47,645 nt of DNA, from contig DUEU01000081.1 of assembly GCA_011191985.1 (NCBI GenBank), positions 1 to 47,645 of the forward strand, written 5' to 3'. Position 1 is the stretch's first letter, and each line of letters starts with the position of its first letter. The notes beneath the pieces were generated by a model. The model was not told where the DNA came from and did no database searches. It saw only the letters and a program-made list of their open reading frames with translations. This document shows, in pieces, positions 24,942-34,108 of this stretch. The DNA comes from Dehalococcoidia bacterium (GTDB taxonomy: Bacteria > Chloroflexota > Dehalococcoidia > Dehalococcoidales > W111). Made by a program: the position numbers and the translations under genes.

Positions 24942-25385
24942 ATGACTGAGAACCAGAAAAAAATACTGGAGATGCTGGCTGAGAAAAAGATGAGCGTTGA
25001 CGATGCTTATCGCCTGCTCAACGTAATCGACTCTGCGGAGAGCGGCCAAGAAAGCACACACAAGGCGGAAACAGCGGTTAAAGCAAAGCCCAAATACCTG
25101 CGCGTCACTGTTCTGCCCGACCCGGCGAACGAGCATTCCCAAAATGTTGATCGGGTCAACGTGCGCGTGCCCATGTCACTGATACGCGCCGGCATCAAGC
25201 TGACCTCCCTGATACCGCCTGAGGCCAGAGACAAAGTAAACGGGGCCTTGCGGGAGAAGGGTATCGATTTCGATGTGCGTAATGTAAAACCAGAAGACAT
25301 CGAGGAGTTGGTCGAAGCTTTAAGCGACCTTGAAGTGGATGTTGTCAGCAGTAAGGGGGAAAAGGTAAAGGTCTTTGTCGAATAA
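24942..25385 (+). CDS. YvlB/SHOCT-like protein
   Basis: The 147-residue protein begins with a short helix pair (NQKKILEMLAEKKMSVDDAYRLL) like the SHOCT-type domain at the start of Bacillus YvlB/LiaX proteins. A linker rich in Glu, Lys and Ala follows, then a beta-rich domain (KYLRVTVLPD, DRVNVRVPMSLIRAGIKL). ATG 24942 follows AAGGAGGG by about 7 bases. Operon position with DUF2089 and a membrane protein suggests an envelope-stress role, by analogy only. Confidence 0.75.
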   Translation: MTENQKKILEMLAEKKMSVDDAYRLLNVIDSAESGQESTHKAETAVKAKPKYLRVTVLPDPANEHSQNVDRVNVRVPMSLIRAGIKLTSLIPPEARDKVNGALREKGIDFDVRNVKPEDIEELVEALSDLEVDVVSSKGEKVKVFVE

Positions 25386-25542
25386 CAGCATAATAGCGTC
25401 AAAAAGAGAATATCAAGAACCTGTGTAGTAGTCTCAACGCTCAGCGCTCTGTTGCGATAGCACACTTTGAATATTCGTGACTTCAATCTTACTCATGTCA
25501 ATAGCTGAGATGGGAAATCCTAGACTATAAAGGAGTATTAAA

Positions 25543-25734
25543 ATGGGTTACTTCAGAATACTAGCGGCAATACCGGGTTTCTTCCTAAGTTCATTCTTTT
25601 TCATGCTCCTCTGGGATGTTATTGCGCCGAAACTCGGTATGGTGGATATCAATTACGTAACGTCCATGCTAATTACAATCACACTCTGGATAGCAGTAGC
25701 CCCGTTAGCGGCTGTGGGTAAAAGAAGAGAATAG
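25543..25734 (+). CDS. small two-helix membrane protein
   Basis: The 63-residue protein has two hydrophobic segments, about 5-27 and 38-58, and a positively charged end GKRRE. AAGGAG lies 7 bases before the ATG, which supports translation. No family recognised. It follows the YvlB-like gene by 157 bases and may belong to the same envelope-related group. Confidence 0.65.
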   Translation: MGYFRILAAIPGFFLSSFFFMLLWDVIAPKLGMVDINYVTSMLITITLWIAVAPLAAVGKRRE

Positions 25735-25873
25735 CCTTTCATTCTCAAAGGGTAGTTCACGAACTGTTCTGAAGCTAAGTAGAGTTGGGGGGACAATAGG
25801 CAGGACTTCCGAACTCGCTTTTTATCCCACTTTTTAAGGGGATTATTGCGCCATACGGCTGAATGCTCATCTA

Positions 25874-26005
25874 TGTCCCCACACATTTGCCATCGACTCC
25901 CGGCTTAACGGTGGATATACTTTTTCGCTCCGCGAGATACTAGGCTATGCCACGCTAGAGATGGTCAACCGCTATCTACATTTCGCTAAATCAACTTTAC
26001 AGTAG
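25874..26005 (+). pseudogene. C-terminal remnant of a tyrosine recombinase/integrase
   Basis: The frame ending in TAG at 26003 encodes PHTFAID, then SLREILGYATLEMVNRYLHF and AKSTLQ, the C-terminal box of phage/XerD-type integrases with the catalytic Tyr in NRYLHF. It lacks a start and the rest of the enzyme, and the usual RHTFA segment seems shortened. It is a broken relic of a mobile element. The remainder of spacer 25735-26101 shows no gene apart from this and the MarR operator. Confidence 0.7.
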
Positions 26006-26017
26006 GATAAGGGCATG

Positions 26018-26049
26018 CTATCATATGATAGTTTACATTCTAAACTATC
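26018..26049. promoter_or_regulatory. nested palindromes, likely MarR operator
   Basis: Two perfect palindromes overlap: CTATCATATGATAG (26018-26031) and GATAGTTTA-N5-TAAACTATC (26027-26049). They share the half-site GATAG. TATAAA directly follows at 26050, so a bound dimer would cover the promoter of the MarR/MATE pair. Perfect 9-base arms are typical of MarR-family operators. Confidence 0.6.
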
Positions 26050-26101
26050 TATAAAATAAATAATATTCCCGGCAGTAATCTTTGTCGGAGGAATGCCAGA
26101 G

Positions 26102-26557
26102 ATGCCGATGGATATTTTGGACAGAATCTCCGCAGACCTGTTCTCCGTGCCGCCTCTTATCTTCAGGGGGATACGGAGAAAATTGCTTAAGCCGGCCATT
26201 GTCGATATCGATATAGATATTTCACCGCTTCATTTTGAAATAATGTTGCTACTAAAGGAAGCCGGGACTCTCCATGCTGCTGGAATTAGTGAAAGGTTAA
26301 ATATTGCCCGGGCACAGATGACTCATCTGATAGACAGACTGGTTAGTCTGGGTATGGTCGAGAGGCAGATGAATGCCACCGATAGAAGAATGACCGATAT
26401 TATGCTCACTGCTAAAGGGGCGGCTTTCCTGGAGGGGCATGAAATTAATATAAGGAACGCAATAAAGGACACCCTGTCTTGCCTCACCAGGGAAGACCTG
26501 GAGAGTTTATCGGATTCGCTGAGAAAGCTACGAGATGTATTATTGAAATTACAGTAA
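26102..26557 (+). CDS. MarR family transcriptional regulator
   Basis: The roughly 151-residue winged-helix protein has ISPLHFEIMLLLKEAGTLHA, the recognition segment ISERLNIARAQMTHLIDRL and wing residues VERQMNATDRRMTDIMLTAKG, typical of MarR. It is likely a repressor of itself and the MATE pump downstream, relieved by a small molecule. Start choice is uncertain: ATG 26093 is only 1 base after GGAGG, so ATG 26102 or 26108 is more likely. Confidence 0.9.
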   Translation: MPMDILDRISADLFSVPPLIFRGIRRKLLKPAIVDIDIDISPLHFEIMLLLKEAGTLHAAGISERLNIARAQMTHLIDRLVSLGMVERQMNATDRRMTDIMLTAKGAAFLEGHEINIRNAIKDTLSCLTREDLESLSDSLRKLRDVLLKLQ

Positions 26558-26611
26558 GTAAAACAATCACTAGCTGTTACCGTAAAATAAGAAAGATATA
26601 AAACTCGTCGT

Positions 26612-27994
26612 ATGAATAATAACAATCAGAATGTACTTGATGATGACCGAATCGGCCGGCTGTTGCTGAAACTATCCCTACCGGCCTTTGTGGGCATGTT
26701 TGTCATCACCTTGTATAACGTGGTGGACACCATTTTTATCGGTCGCTACGTTGGTCCCCTTGGTATTGCTGGGCTTTCCATCGTTTTCCCGGTTCAAATG
26801 CTGTCGATGGGAATCGGGCAGATGACGGGGATGGGTGGTGCGTCGGTAATCTCGAGATTAATAGGGGCTGGTAACATACCCAAAGCGGAGCGTGCTCTTG
26901 GCAACGCTATAACCTCTACTATAGTGCTATCCGCCGCACTAATGATAATCGGCTTGTCCGATGCAGACTTCTGGCTCAGACTCATGGGTGCTTCAGAGAC
27001 CATTCTGCCCTATGCTCGGGACTACATGACGATTATACTTATCGGTATGTTTTTCCAGACTTTTGCCATGGCCCTAAACGGCCTGATAAGGGCCGAAGGA
27101 AATGCCCGCGTGCCCATGACCGGAATGATTATTGGTGCCGTAGTGAACGTAATACTTGATGCAATATTCATCATACCGCTGGCAATGGGGATAAAGGGAG
27201 CGGCGCTGGCCACCGTAATCGCCCAATTCATTTCGGTTGCCTACTTTTTACGCTATTACTTCTATGAAAAAGGGTTCCTCAAAATTTATTCAAGAAATTT
27301 AGTGCCTGAGCTTGGCATATTGAGAGAAATTCTGGCTATAGGAATTGCATCATTTGCCAGGACGGTAGCCGGCAGTATAACCGCTATTTTTGTGAACAGA
27401 GTCCTGGTTGCCTATGGCGGTGATTTCGCCGTGTCTGCTTTTGGCATAGTGAACCGTATAATGATGTTTGCCCTGATGCCGAGTATTGTTATTGGTCTGG
27501 GCCTTCAGCCGATAATCGGTTTCAATTATGGGGCAAAGCGCTACGACAAGGCAATGAAGGCTATAAAGATGGCAATTGTTGCGGCTACAGCCTGTTGTGT
27601 TATAGTATTTGCGGTTCTTTATTTAGCGCCGGAGCCGATTATTGGCATATTCACCACCGATAATGGACTGATTGCTCTGGGCGTTTATGCTATGAAGCGC
27701 GTCTTTCTCTTTCTGTATCTGATAGGCTTTATCATGGTCGGCTCCATAATATTCCAATCCACTGGGAAAGCTACTCAGTCGTTCGCCACTGCTGTAGCGA
27801 GGCCATTTCTGTTCTTGCTACCTGTGATATTCATACTGCCACGATTTCTACAACTGGACGGCGTATGGTTGGCATTTCCTATCTCCGATGTCCTTACCGG
27901 CATACTAACCCTTATACTTCTTGTCCCCCAGATAAGGGAGCTCCGGAGGAAAGACATATTTACCGGCGGGGAGGCAATTATCGGAGTTCATTAG
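26612..27994 (+). CDS. MATE family efflux transporter
   Basis: The 460-residue protein has twelve predicted helices in two similar halves. The first contains FVITLYNVVDTIFIGRYVG, typical of the DinF/NorM-like MATE group. The second contains IVNRIMMFALMPSIVIGLGLQP and IGFNYGAKRYDKA. It would export drugs or metabolites with a sodium or proton gradient. It follows the marR gene by 54 bases and is the likely target of that repressor. The ribosome binding site is weak. Confidence 0.93.
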   Translation: MNNNNQNVLDDDRIGRLLLKLSLPAFVGMFVITLYNVVDTIFIGRYVGPLGIAGLSIVFPVQMLSMGIGQMTGMGGASVISRLIGAGNIPKAERALGNAITSTIVLSAALMIIGLSDADFWLRLMGASETILPYARDYMTIILIGMFFQTFAMALNGLIRAEGNARVPMTGMIIGAVVNVILDAIFIIPLAMGIKGAALATVIAQFISVAYFLRYYFYEKGFLKIYSRNLVPELGILREILAIGIASFARTVAGSITAIFVNRVLVAYGGDFAVSAFGIVNRIMMFALMPSIVIGLGLQPIIGFNYGAKRYDKAMKAIKMAIVAATACCVIVFAVLYLAPEPIIGIFTTDNGLIALGVYAMKRVFLFLYLIGFIMVGSIIFQSTGKATQSFATAVARPFLFLLPVIFILPRFLQLDGVWLAFPISDVLTGILTLILLVPQIRELRRKDIFTGGEAIIGVH

Positions 27995-28045
27995 AACGGC
28001 TGAATAAATAGGATACTTCAGCTAAGTTCTGGCAGGTATGGGCCG

Positions 28046-29338
28046 ATGGTAGAAGAAGCGAAAATAGAGACCAGCGACACCGAAGACAAGCCATCTTCAC
28101 CGCGACCGGCGGGCCATCTCCTGGGCAGGTTCGGTCTGCTGGTCGTGCTGGCGGGTTTGTTGCTGGCGGCATGGTATGGCCAGGTAGTCATAGTTGTCCT
28201 GCTTGGCCTTGTCCTGTCGGCGGCGGGGTTGGCCAGTTTGTGGAGCCGACTGTCGCTGGTGGGCGTCAGTTGCCAGCGCCTGCTCAGTGAGCAGCGTGTC
28301 TTCCCCGGTGAGCAGGTCGAACTGAAGCTGCGGCTCGTCAACCGCAAGCTACTGCCGCTTCCCTGGATTCAACTGGATGATAAAATACCAATCAAGCTAT
28401 CTCCCGATGCCCCGCTTGTGGCCGACGGCAGCGACGGCTCCGGTTTATTGAGTAAATCAGCCGCACTGCTCTGGTATACTGGGGTCAATTGGAAAGAGCG
28501 CCTGTACTGTCACCGGCGCGGTTATTACCGGCTGGGGCCGATAACATTGACCTCCGGCGATATCTTTGGCTTCTATCCCCGCTCTATTACTGACTCCCTG
28601 ATAGATCATATAATTGTTTATCCCAGAATCTTTCCCGTCGCCCATATGGGGATACCGTCATTGTATCCCGTTGGTGAGACGACTGCCGAGCGGCGCATTT
28701 TTGAGGACCCGAGCCGTGTTATCGGAGTCCGTGACTACAACCCTCGTGATAGCCGCCGTCATATTCACTGGAAAGCCACCGCCCGCCGCCAGGAACTGCA
28801 GGTAAAGGTCTTCGAGCCAACAACGACACTGAAAGTGGCCATTTTTCTGGCTGTTGATAGCTTCAAGAACGAGCTGGACGAGGGGTATAGCGAGGAGGAC
28901 TTTGAGATGGGCATCAGCACCGCCGCCTCAATAGCCAACTATCTTACCGAGCGGCGCAGTGCGGTAGGACTGCTGGTGAATTCGCGTCTGGCTGACTCCG
29001 GTGAGCCGTTCATGCTACCGCCCGGCAGCAGCGCCGGTCAGATGGTGGCCATACTGGAAGCCCTTGCCAAAGTTACCCCCTCACCCAGCTGTCCCTTTGA
29101 AGAGTTCCTGCAGGCGGAGCGGGCGATGCTACCCTGGGGAACGACCCTGGTTTTCATACTATACCGGCCTTCACGGTCGCTAACCGAACTGCTTACGGAC
29201 CTGAAGGAGAGCGGTCACAAAATGCTGGTTCTCCAGGTTGGTGATGCCGAGAAAGATGAAAGCGTGGCTGCCATCGCCTGGCACCATATCAGGCAGCCCG
29301 GAGATATTACCCAAGTTGAGGCTGAGGCAGTGGTATGA
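28046..29338 (+). CDS. DUF58 domain protein
   Basis: The 430-residue protein has an N-terminal pair of membrane helices (about 24-70). A periplasmic beta region and the DUF58 core follow: RVIGVRDYNPRDSRRHIHWK and TARRQELQVKVFEP, then a von Willebrand A-like fold (KVAIFLAVDS). DUF58 proteins accompany MoxR ATPases and DUF4129/transglutaminase proteins and are thought to take part in assembly or maturation of membrane or metalloprotein complexes. The stop overlaps the next start in ATGA. Confidence 0.9.
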   Translation: MVEEAKIETSDTEDKPSSPRPAGHLLGRFGLLVVLAGLLLAAWYGQVVIVVLLGLVLSAAGLASLWSRLSLVGVSCQRLLSEQRVFPGEQVELKLRLVNRKLLPLPWIQLDDKIPIKLSPDAPLVADGSDGSGLLSKSAALLWYTGVNWKERLYCHRRGYYRLGPITLTSGDIFGFYPRSITDSLIDHIIVYPRIFPVAHMGIPSLYPVGETTAERRIFEDPSRVIGVRDYNPRDSRRHIHWKATARRQELQVKVFEPTTTLKVAIFLAVDSFKNELDEGYSEEDFEMGISTAASIANYLTERRSAVGLLVNSRLADSGEPFMLPPGSSAGQMVAILEALAKVTPSPSCPFEEFLQAERAMLPWGTTLVFILYRPSRSLTELLTDLKESGHKMLVLQVGDAEKDESVAAIAWHHIRQPGDITQVEAEAVV

Positions 29339-30744
29339 AAATGGACTGGCGACAGGCCGCTGTGTATATCACCGTAATGGGCATGGAAGGTTGCTGGCTT
29401 TACGCCCTGTTAGAACTGCTGAACAATCGCGCCGTAAATGGGCAGCTTTCCATCTTGGGAATACTGGCCTTATTGCCGGTTGCTTTCATCTTTAACTTTT
29501 TGCTGGGGCGGCTCAGATGGCCGAGGGCCGGCGTTTGGTTGGTAAGCTGGCTGGGATGGGTGTTGGGTATGCTGCTAATGGTAAAAATTCAGCTGTTCGG
29601 TGGCCTGCCGCTGTCAGACCCGCAATGGCTTATGGCAATACCTCACGCCATAACCGGAGTGCTTTATGCCTTCGGGCCAGAGCTGCTGATTCTTCTGGCA
29701 ACCGCCGTTATCTGGTGGCTGGGCCGGCGATTGGTTTTCCGGGCCGGCAATTTCCCGACAACGGTCAGCGAATTCCAGTTCGGACTTATCATGCTTGTCT
29801 TCATCTTTTTGATTGCTTCCGGCTTGAAAACCAAATTAGATAGTCCGGTGCCCATAGCCATAACCTTTTTCCTGCTGGCGCTGCTCGGTATGTCGGTATC
29901 GCACGCTTTGGCAGGGACAGGCTGGCTATCCGGCTTACACCAGGGACACTGGTCAGGACTATTACTGGCGACTATCGGCGTTGTCCTTATCTTTGGTCTG
30001 CTTATCGCCTGGATGGTGACCCCTGACCTGCTGCAAATTATTTGGGTAGCTATTAAGACGGCGTGGGGATTTATCTGGTCGCTAATCGTAAAGTTGCTTC
30101 TCTTTATTGCCAGCCTTTTCCCGCCGGCGGAGCCGGCGGAACTGCCACCTATGCCGGTCGCACCGGAAACGGGGCCGGATGAGGTGTTCAGGATGTGGAC
30201 TATGCCCGAGTGGCTCAAGAGCAGTACCAAGCTGTTGATGACAATTGCCTGGGCAGGCTTGTTGCTCGCCGCACTCTGGCGTATCTCATCGGATGTATTT
30301 CGCTGGCTGCGGCGCAGGCTGGCTGGTATGGCTGGTGCCGAGTTTGAACCACTGCCGGGCGCTTTCAGAGCCGATCTCCTTGGCTTTTTGAAGCGTGTTA
30401 TCTCCAGATTGCTCGGCTTAAAATTGCCCTTCCGGTTGGGAAAGGGACAGAGGGCATTGCCGCCTGAGGTGGCTTCTGTTCGCCAGGTTTATCGCCAGCT
30501 CCTGCGCTGGGCCGCTGCTGGCGGCTATCCCCGCCATCTTTCACAGACTCCCGGAGAGTACAGTGAAAAGCTGGCCGGCCTGCTACCAGAGGCCGGGGGT
30601 GATTTGGATCTGGTCACGCAACGCTATATTAGAGCGCGCTACGGAGCCTTCCTATCTACTGGAGATGAATTGAATGAGCTGGGCGAGGCCTGGCACAGGC
30701 TAAAACAAGCTCGCCTGAGGAGAGCAGCGACTAGGCTTGCTTGA
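29335..30744 (+). CDS. multi-pass membrane protein with C-terminal DUF4129 domain
   Basis: The 469-residue protein has about eight helices up to residue 270, a proline-rich loop (PPAEPAELPPMPVAPETGPD), another helix near 300-318, and a C-terminal cytoplasmic DUF4129 domain (VRQVYRQLLRWAAAGGYPRH, SQTPGEYSEKL). In other bacteria this domain is attached to a transglutaminase-like enzyme; here no transglutaminase part is visible. It is coupled to the DUF58 gene and lies 19 bases before moxR. Confidence 0.85.
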   Translation: MKMDWRQAAVYITVMGMEGCWLYALLELLNNRAVNGQLSILGILALLPVAFIFNFLLGRLRWPRAGVWLVSWLGWVLGMLLMVKIQLFGGLPLSDPQWLMAIPHAITGVLYAFGPELLILLATAVIWWLGRRLVFRAGNFPTTVSEFQFGLIMLVFIFLIASGLKTKLDSPVPIAITFFLLALLGMSVSHALAGTGWLSGLHQGHWSGLLLATIGVVLIFGLLIAWMVTPDLLQIIWVAIKTAWGFIWSLIVKLLLFIASLFPPAEPAELPPMPVAPETGPDEVFRMWTMPEWLKSSTKLLMTIAWAGLLLAALWRISSDVFRWLRRRLAGMAGAEFEPLPGAFRADLLGFLKRVISRLLGLKLPFRLGKGQRALPPEVASVRQVYRQLLRWAAAGGYPRHLSQTPGEYSEKLAGLLPEAGGDLDLVTQRYIRARYGAFLSTGDELNELGEAWHRLKQARLRRAATRLA

Positions 30745-30763
30745 AATAAGGAGGTGAGTTGAG

Positions 30764-31738
30764 GTGAATGAAGCAATACCAGAAACCGGGCCGGAGTTGA
30801 CGCGCGTAAAGCAGGCGGCTGATACATTATTAAATAATGTCAACAAGGTAATCGTTGGTAAGAAAGAGACCATTGAACTGGTGCTGGTAGCCCTGCTGTG
30901 TGAAGGCCATGTGTTAATTGAAGACGTGCCTGGCATCGGCAAGACTATGCTGGCTAAGGCGGTGGCCAAATCGCTGGGTTGTAGCTTTAAAAGGATACAG
31001 TCAACCCCTGACCTGCTACCTTCGGATGTAACCGGCATCCACTATTTTAACCAGAGGAACTCGGAATTTGAATTTCGACCAGGACCGGTTATGGCCAATA
31101 TAGTACTGGTTGATGAGATAAACAGGGCCACGCCGCGGACACAGTCGTGCCTATTGGAGTGCATGCAGGAGCAGCAGGTAACCGTGGACCTGGAGACCAT
31201 ACCGTTGCCGCGCCCGTTCATGGTTATTGCCACGCAGAATCCTGTTGAGCTTGAGGGTACCTTTCCATTGCCTGAGGCACAGCTGGACCGGTTCCTCCTG
31301 CGGTTGGGTCTTGGCTATCCCGTCGGCAATGAGGAGGGGGAAATATTATTACGATTCGGGAAGTCAAACCCTTTAGACAGCCTTACCAGTGTTATTGAGG
31401 CTACAGAACTATTGGAACTCCAAAAGTTATGCCGACAGGTGTACGTAGACGATGCGGTTCGTGACTATACCATAGCCATTACCGGAGCGACGCGCAACCA
31501 TGAGGGGATTAAGTTGGGGGCCAGTCCCCGCGCCTCGCTCGGTATTTACTTAGCGGCACAAGCCCTCGCGGCGATTCGCGGGCGGGGATATGTGATACCG
31601 GATGACATAAAGTATCTGGCTGTCCCCGCGCTGACTCATCGTCTGATCTCCAAGACCGAAGCCCGGTTAAGGGGGCGCTCTCTGGAGTCTATTATAAACG
31701 AGATCGTATCTACGGTGCCGGTACCGGTAGAAGAATAG
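30764..31738 (+). CDS. MoxR family AAA+ ATPase
   Basis: The 324-residue ATPase has Walker A EDVPGIGKTMLAKA, Walker B VLVDEINRATPRTQSCLLEC, sensor 1 VIATQNPVELEGTFPLPEAQ and LDRFLLRL, all MoxR signatures. MoxR proteins act as chaperone-like partners of DUF58 and VWA proteins. GTG 30764 is used, with AAGGAGG 9 bases upstream. It is the last gene of the DUF58-DUF4129-MoxR unit; a VWA-domain gene often found in such clusters is absent here. Confidence 0.94.
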   Translation: MNEAIPETGPELTRVKQAADTLLNNVNKVIVGKKETIELVLVALLCEGHVLIEDVPGIGKTMLAKAVAKSLGCSFKRIQSTPDLLPSDVTGIHYFNQRNSEFEFRPGPVMANIVLVDEINRATPRTQSCLLECMQEQQVTVDLETIPLPRPFMVIATQNPVELEGTFPLPEAQLDRFLLRLGLGYPVGNEEGEILLRFGKSNPLDSLTSVIEATELLELQKLCRQVYVDDAVRDYTIAITGATRNHEGIKLGASPRASLGIYLAAQALAAIRGRGYVIPDDIKYLAVPALTHRLISKTEARLRGRSLESIINEIVSTVPVPVEE

Positions 31739-32254
31739 CCCCAAAGACACCAGGATTAAAAAAGCTGATAATGATAATATGATGTCATATTAGCTTAGAT
31801 TGTGTAGCGAGTCTTCTAGAGTGTTAGAGTAAAAGAGAAAGTTAAAGTTCTGCCCTAAATATCTGGTTCAGATGTATGTTCTATTACAGTCCCCGGTGTT
31901 TGGATGCTAAAGACCTGCGAAGCATAACTTTACTGTAAAGTACATTGTTGAATGTCGAGAATTCAAGCTTTTATCACTTGAAATTAAGGTCTAAAAACCA
32001 TAAAATCAGGGTGCTGCAGGAAGTTTTCAGTCTCTTTTCTGCCTAGCAGCTTAAATTGGCCTCAACCCCTCCGGCTAGGGAAGCCCTGATTGAAATCCGG
32101 CAAGTGGCATCCCACCTTCCAGTCATATAGCAAAGGTAGCATTGGGTAGAAACTAAGGTAACACTCCGTCATTTCGTGCAGTCGTAATTTGTTTTTGCGG
32201 AAACAGGTCTCCTTACTTAAATAGTTCGCACAGAGTTAAGTAGCATAACGTTGC
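31739..32254. other. gene-free spacer between moxR and the second AOR
   Basis: No ORF with a ribosome binding site or protein-like composition is visible. It has an AT-rich first half with an inverted repeat AATATGA-TG-TCATATT (31776-31791) that lacks a T-run. It may hold the ends of the converging moxR and AOR transcripts. Confidence 0.5.
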
Positions 32255-34108
32255 TTATTCGATGTAAAGCTCCTCTACCTTTTCTGGTAAGGGTACTCCT
32301 TTGGCATCCCATCCCATTAAGGTGTAATAGAAGCTCTTGGCCTTCTCAAATTTTTCACGGTCAAGAGCTTTATCAGCTAGAGCGCCATCGGTCTTAGGTT
32401 GGAAAAAGCGCTCTGGTAATACATCATCAGCAGCAGAAAATCCTTCCCGTATATTGAATAACCTCGCCATCGTCAGAACTCTCTCAGCCACCCTGAGTAA
32501 CTCCGGGATACCGGTATCCCATCCGGTAGCCGCTTTCACGAGTTCAACCTTCTTATCTAAACTGTACTCCAGAAACAAACATGTAGCCAAACAGTCCCCC
32601 AATATTTTGTTAAGCTGGTCTAGCCTGAACAAGGCTACTTTACGGGGACCAATGTCATCAATAGGTAGCAAGTCAATTATTCCCAAGGGATGCATCCCTT
32701 GTAGCATTCCCTCTGACGAAAAGAAGAAGAAATCGATCAAAGCGCAGACGTGGTCAGCACCGTGAGGATTAACCATAAAACCAAGCCCCATACATGGAGA
32801 TAATCTTGGTTCGTGCATCCCGGCTTCCAGTCCTTTAACCTGCATGGCAAACTCCTCTGAGCCCTGGCCAATTTTCTGGGCTAACCGGGCACTACCTTCA
32901 GCCAACAGGTTGCCAATGCCCTCACGTCTGGCAATCAAATCGATAACTTTCAGCATGGCTTCATGATTGCCAAATCTCAGGTCGATTCCATCGGTGTCCT
33001 TGGTGGTCAATAGCCCTTTCTCAAAACACTCCATAGCAAAAGCAAGGGTACCCCCAGTTGAAATAGTGTCCAGTGAATAAGCGCCACAGCGTTCGTTAGC
33101 CTTTACGACGGCTTTGAGGTTACCCATCCCGCAGTTGGAACCCAGTGCCGCGATAGACTCATATTCCGGCGCACCATAGGCAGCGTCAACATGGTATGGT
33201 TCTTCAAATTGAACTACTTTCTTGCAGCGCACCGGACAGGCAAAGCAACCCTCCATACCGACCCACATGGTCTCTTTCATCACACCGGAGTGTATCTGCG
33301 CTGCCTCGGGGAATAAGCCGTCACGGAAATTGCGTACGGGTAAATTCCCCAAAGCCTGCTCTTCAACTAGACTAGGACCACCTGTACCGAGTGCCGATAG
33401 CCAGTGTGGCGGGGCTGCTAACACCTCCTGCCTTATTTCTTTTAAACGCTCACGGTCAGCTATTCTCGGCAAGTTGTGTCCTCTAACGGCGATCGCCTTC
33501 AGGTTCTTGGAGCCCATTACGGCACCAAGTCCGCCTCTGGCCGCGGCATCATAGAGGCCTTGCATAATGCAGGCATAACGCACCTTATTCTCCCCACCTG
33601 GTCCGATCAGTGCCATTTGTATGCGCTCGTCGTCCAACTCCGCTCTTATGGCAGCCTCTGTCTCCTTTGTCTCTTTACCCCAGAGGTGGTTTGCATCTCT
33701 TATACTCGCTTCGCCATCCTGGATCCACAGGTAGACTGGTGTCTCAGCTCTTCCCTCGACAATAATGGCATCATACCCGGCACGCTTTAGCTCAGCCGCC
33801 CAGAAACCGCCAGCCTCAGCTTTAGCAATACCGCCGGTTAGGGGGGATTTGGCACCAATACAGTGGCGAGCGGCACCTGGTAGCTGTAGACCTGATATTG
33901 GCCCCAGAGCAAAAATCAGCTTATTATCGGGAGCTAAAGCATCAACTCCTGGCCTCAATTCCTTCCATAGGTAATAGGTGATGAATCCAGCGCCTCCTAT
34001 ATATCGCCTGCAGAATAGTTCATCAATTGCCTCCGCAGTCGTACTTTTGTTAGAGAGGTTCACTCTTAGGATTCTACCGTTATAACCAGCGGGTGACTCT
34101 TTGGTCAT
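32255..34108 (-). CDS. second aldehyde:ferredoxin oxidoreductase family protein
   Basis: The 617-residue AOR has the N-terminal fold (GRILRVNLSNKSTTAEA, YIGGAGFITYYLW), the cofactor region (GGFWAAELKRAGYDAIIVEG, GPGGENKVRYACI, GLGAVMGSKNLKAIAVRG), cluster cysteines CFACPVRC and a late Cys in GDCLATC. It is complete but differs from the AOR at 10.8-12.7 kb (only family-level similarity), so substrates probably differ. AAGGAGGT precedes the ATG by 9 bases. No ferredoxin subunit gene is adjacent, so it likely uses free ferredoxin. It is flanked by 0.5 and 1 kb of gene-poor DNA, which suggests an isolated insertion. Confidence 0.92.
   Translation of the reverse strand: MTKESPAGYNGRILRVNLSNKSTTAEAIDELFCRRYIGGAGFITYYLWKELRPGVDALAPDNKLIFALGPISGLQLPGAARHCIGAKSPLTGGIAKAEAGGFWAAELKRAGYDAIIVEGRAETPVYLWIQDGEASIRDANHLWGKETKETEAAIRAELDDERIQMALIGPGGENKVRYACIMQGLYDAAARGGLGAVMGSKNLKAIAVRGHNLPRIADRERLKEIRQEVLAAPPHWLSALGTGGPSLVEEQALGNLPVRNFRDGLFPEAAQIHSGVMKETMWVGMEGCFACPVRCKKVVQFEEPYHVDAAYGAPEYESIAALGSNCGMGNLKAVVKANERCGAYSLDTISTGGTLAFAMECFEKGLLTTKDTDGIDLRFGNHEAMLKVIDLIARREGIGNLLAEGSARLAQKIGQGSEEFAMQVKGLEAGMHEPRLSPCMGLGFMVNPHGADHVCALIDFFFFSSEGMLQGMHPLGIIDLLPIDDIGPRKVALFRLDQLNKILGDCLATCLFLEYSLDKKVELVKAATGWDTGIPELLRVAERVLTMARLFNIREGFSAADDVLPERFFQPKTDGALADKALDREKFEKAKSFYYTLMGWDAKGVPLPEKVEELYIE

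Noticed and set aside
31776-31791. Inverted repeat AATATGA-TG-TCATATT
   Set aside because: AT-rich, no T-run and no nearby promoter; could be chance in AT-rich DNA.
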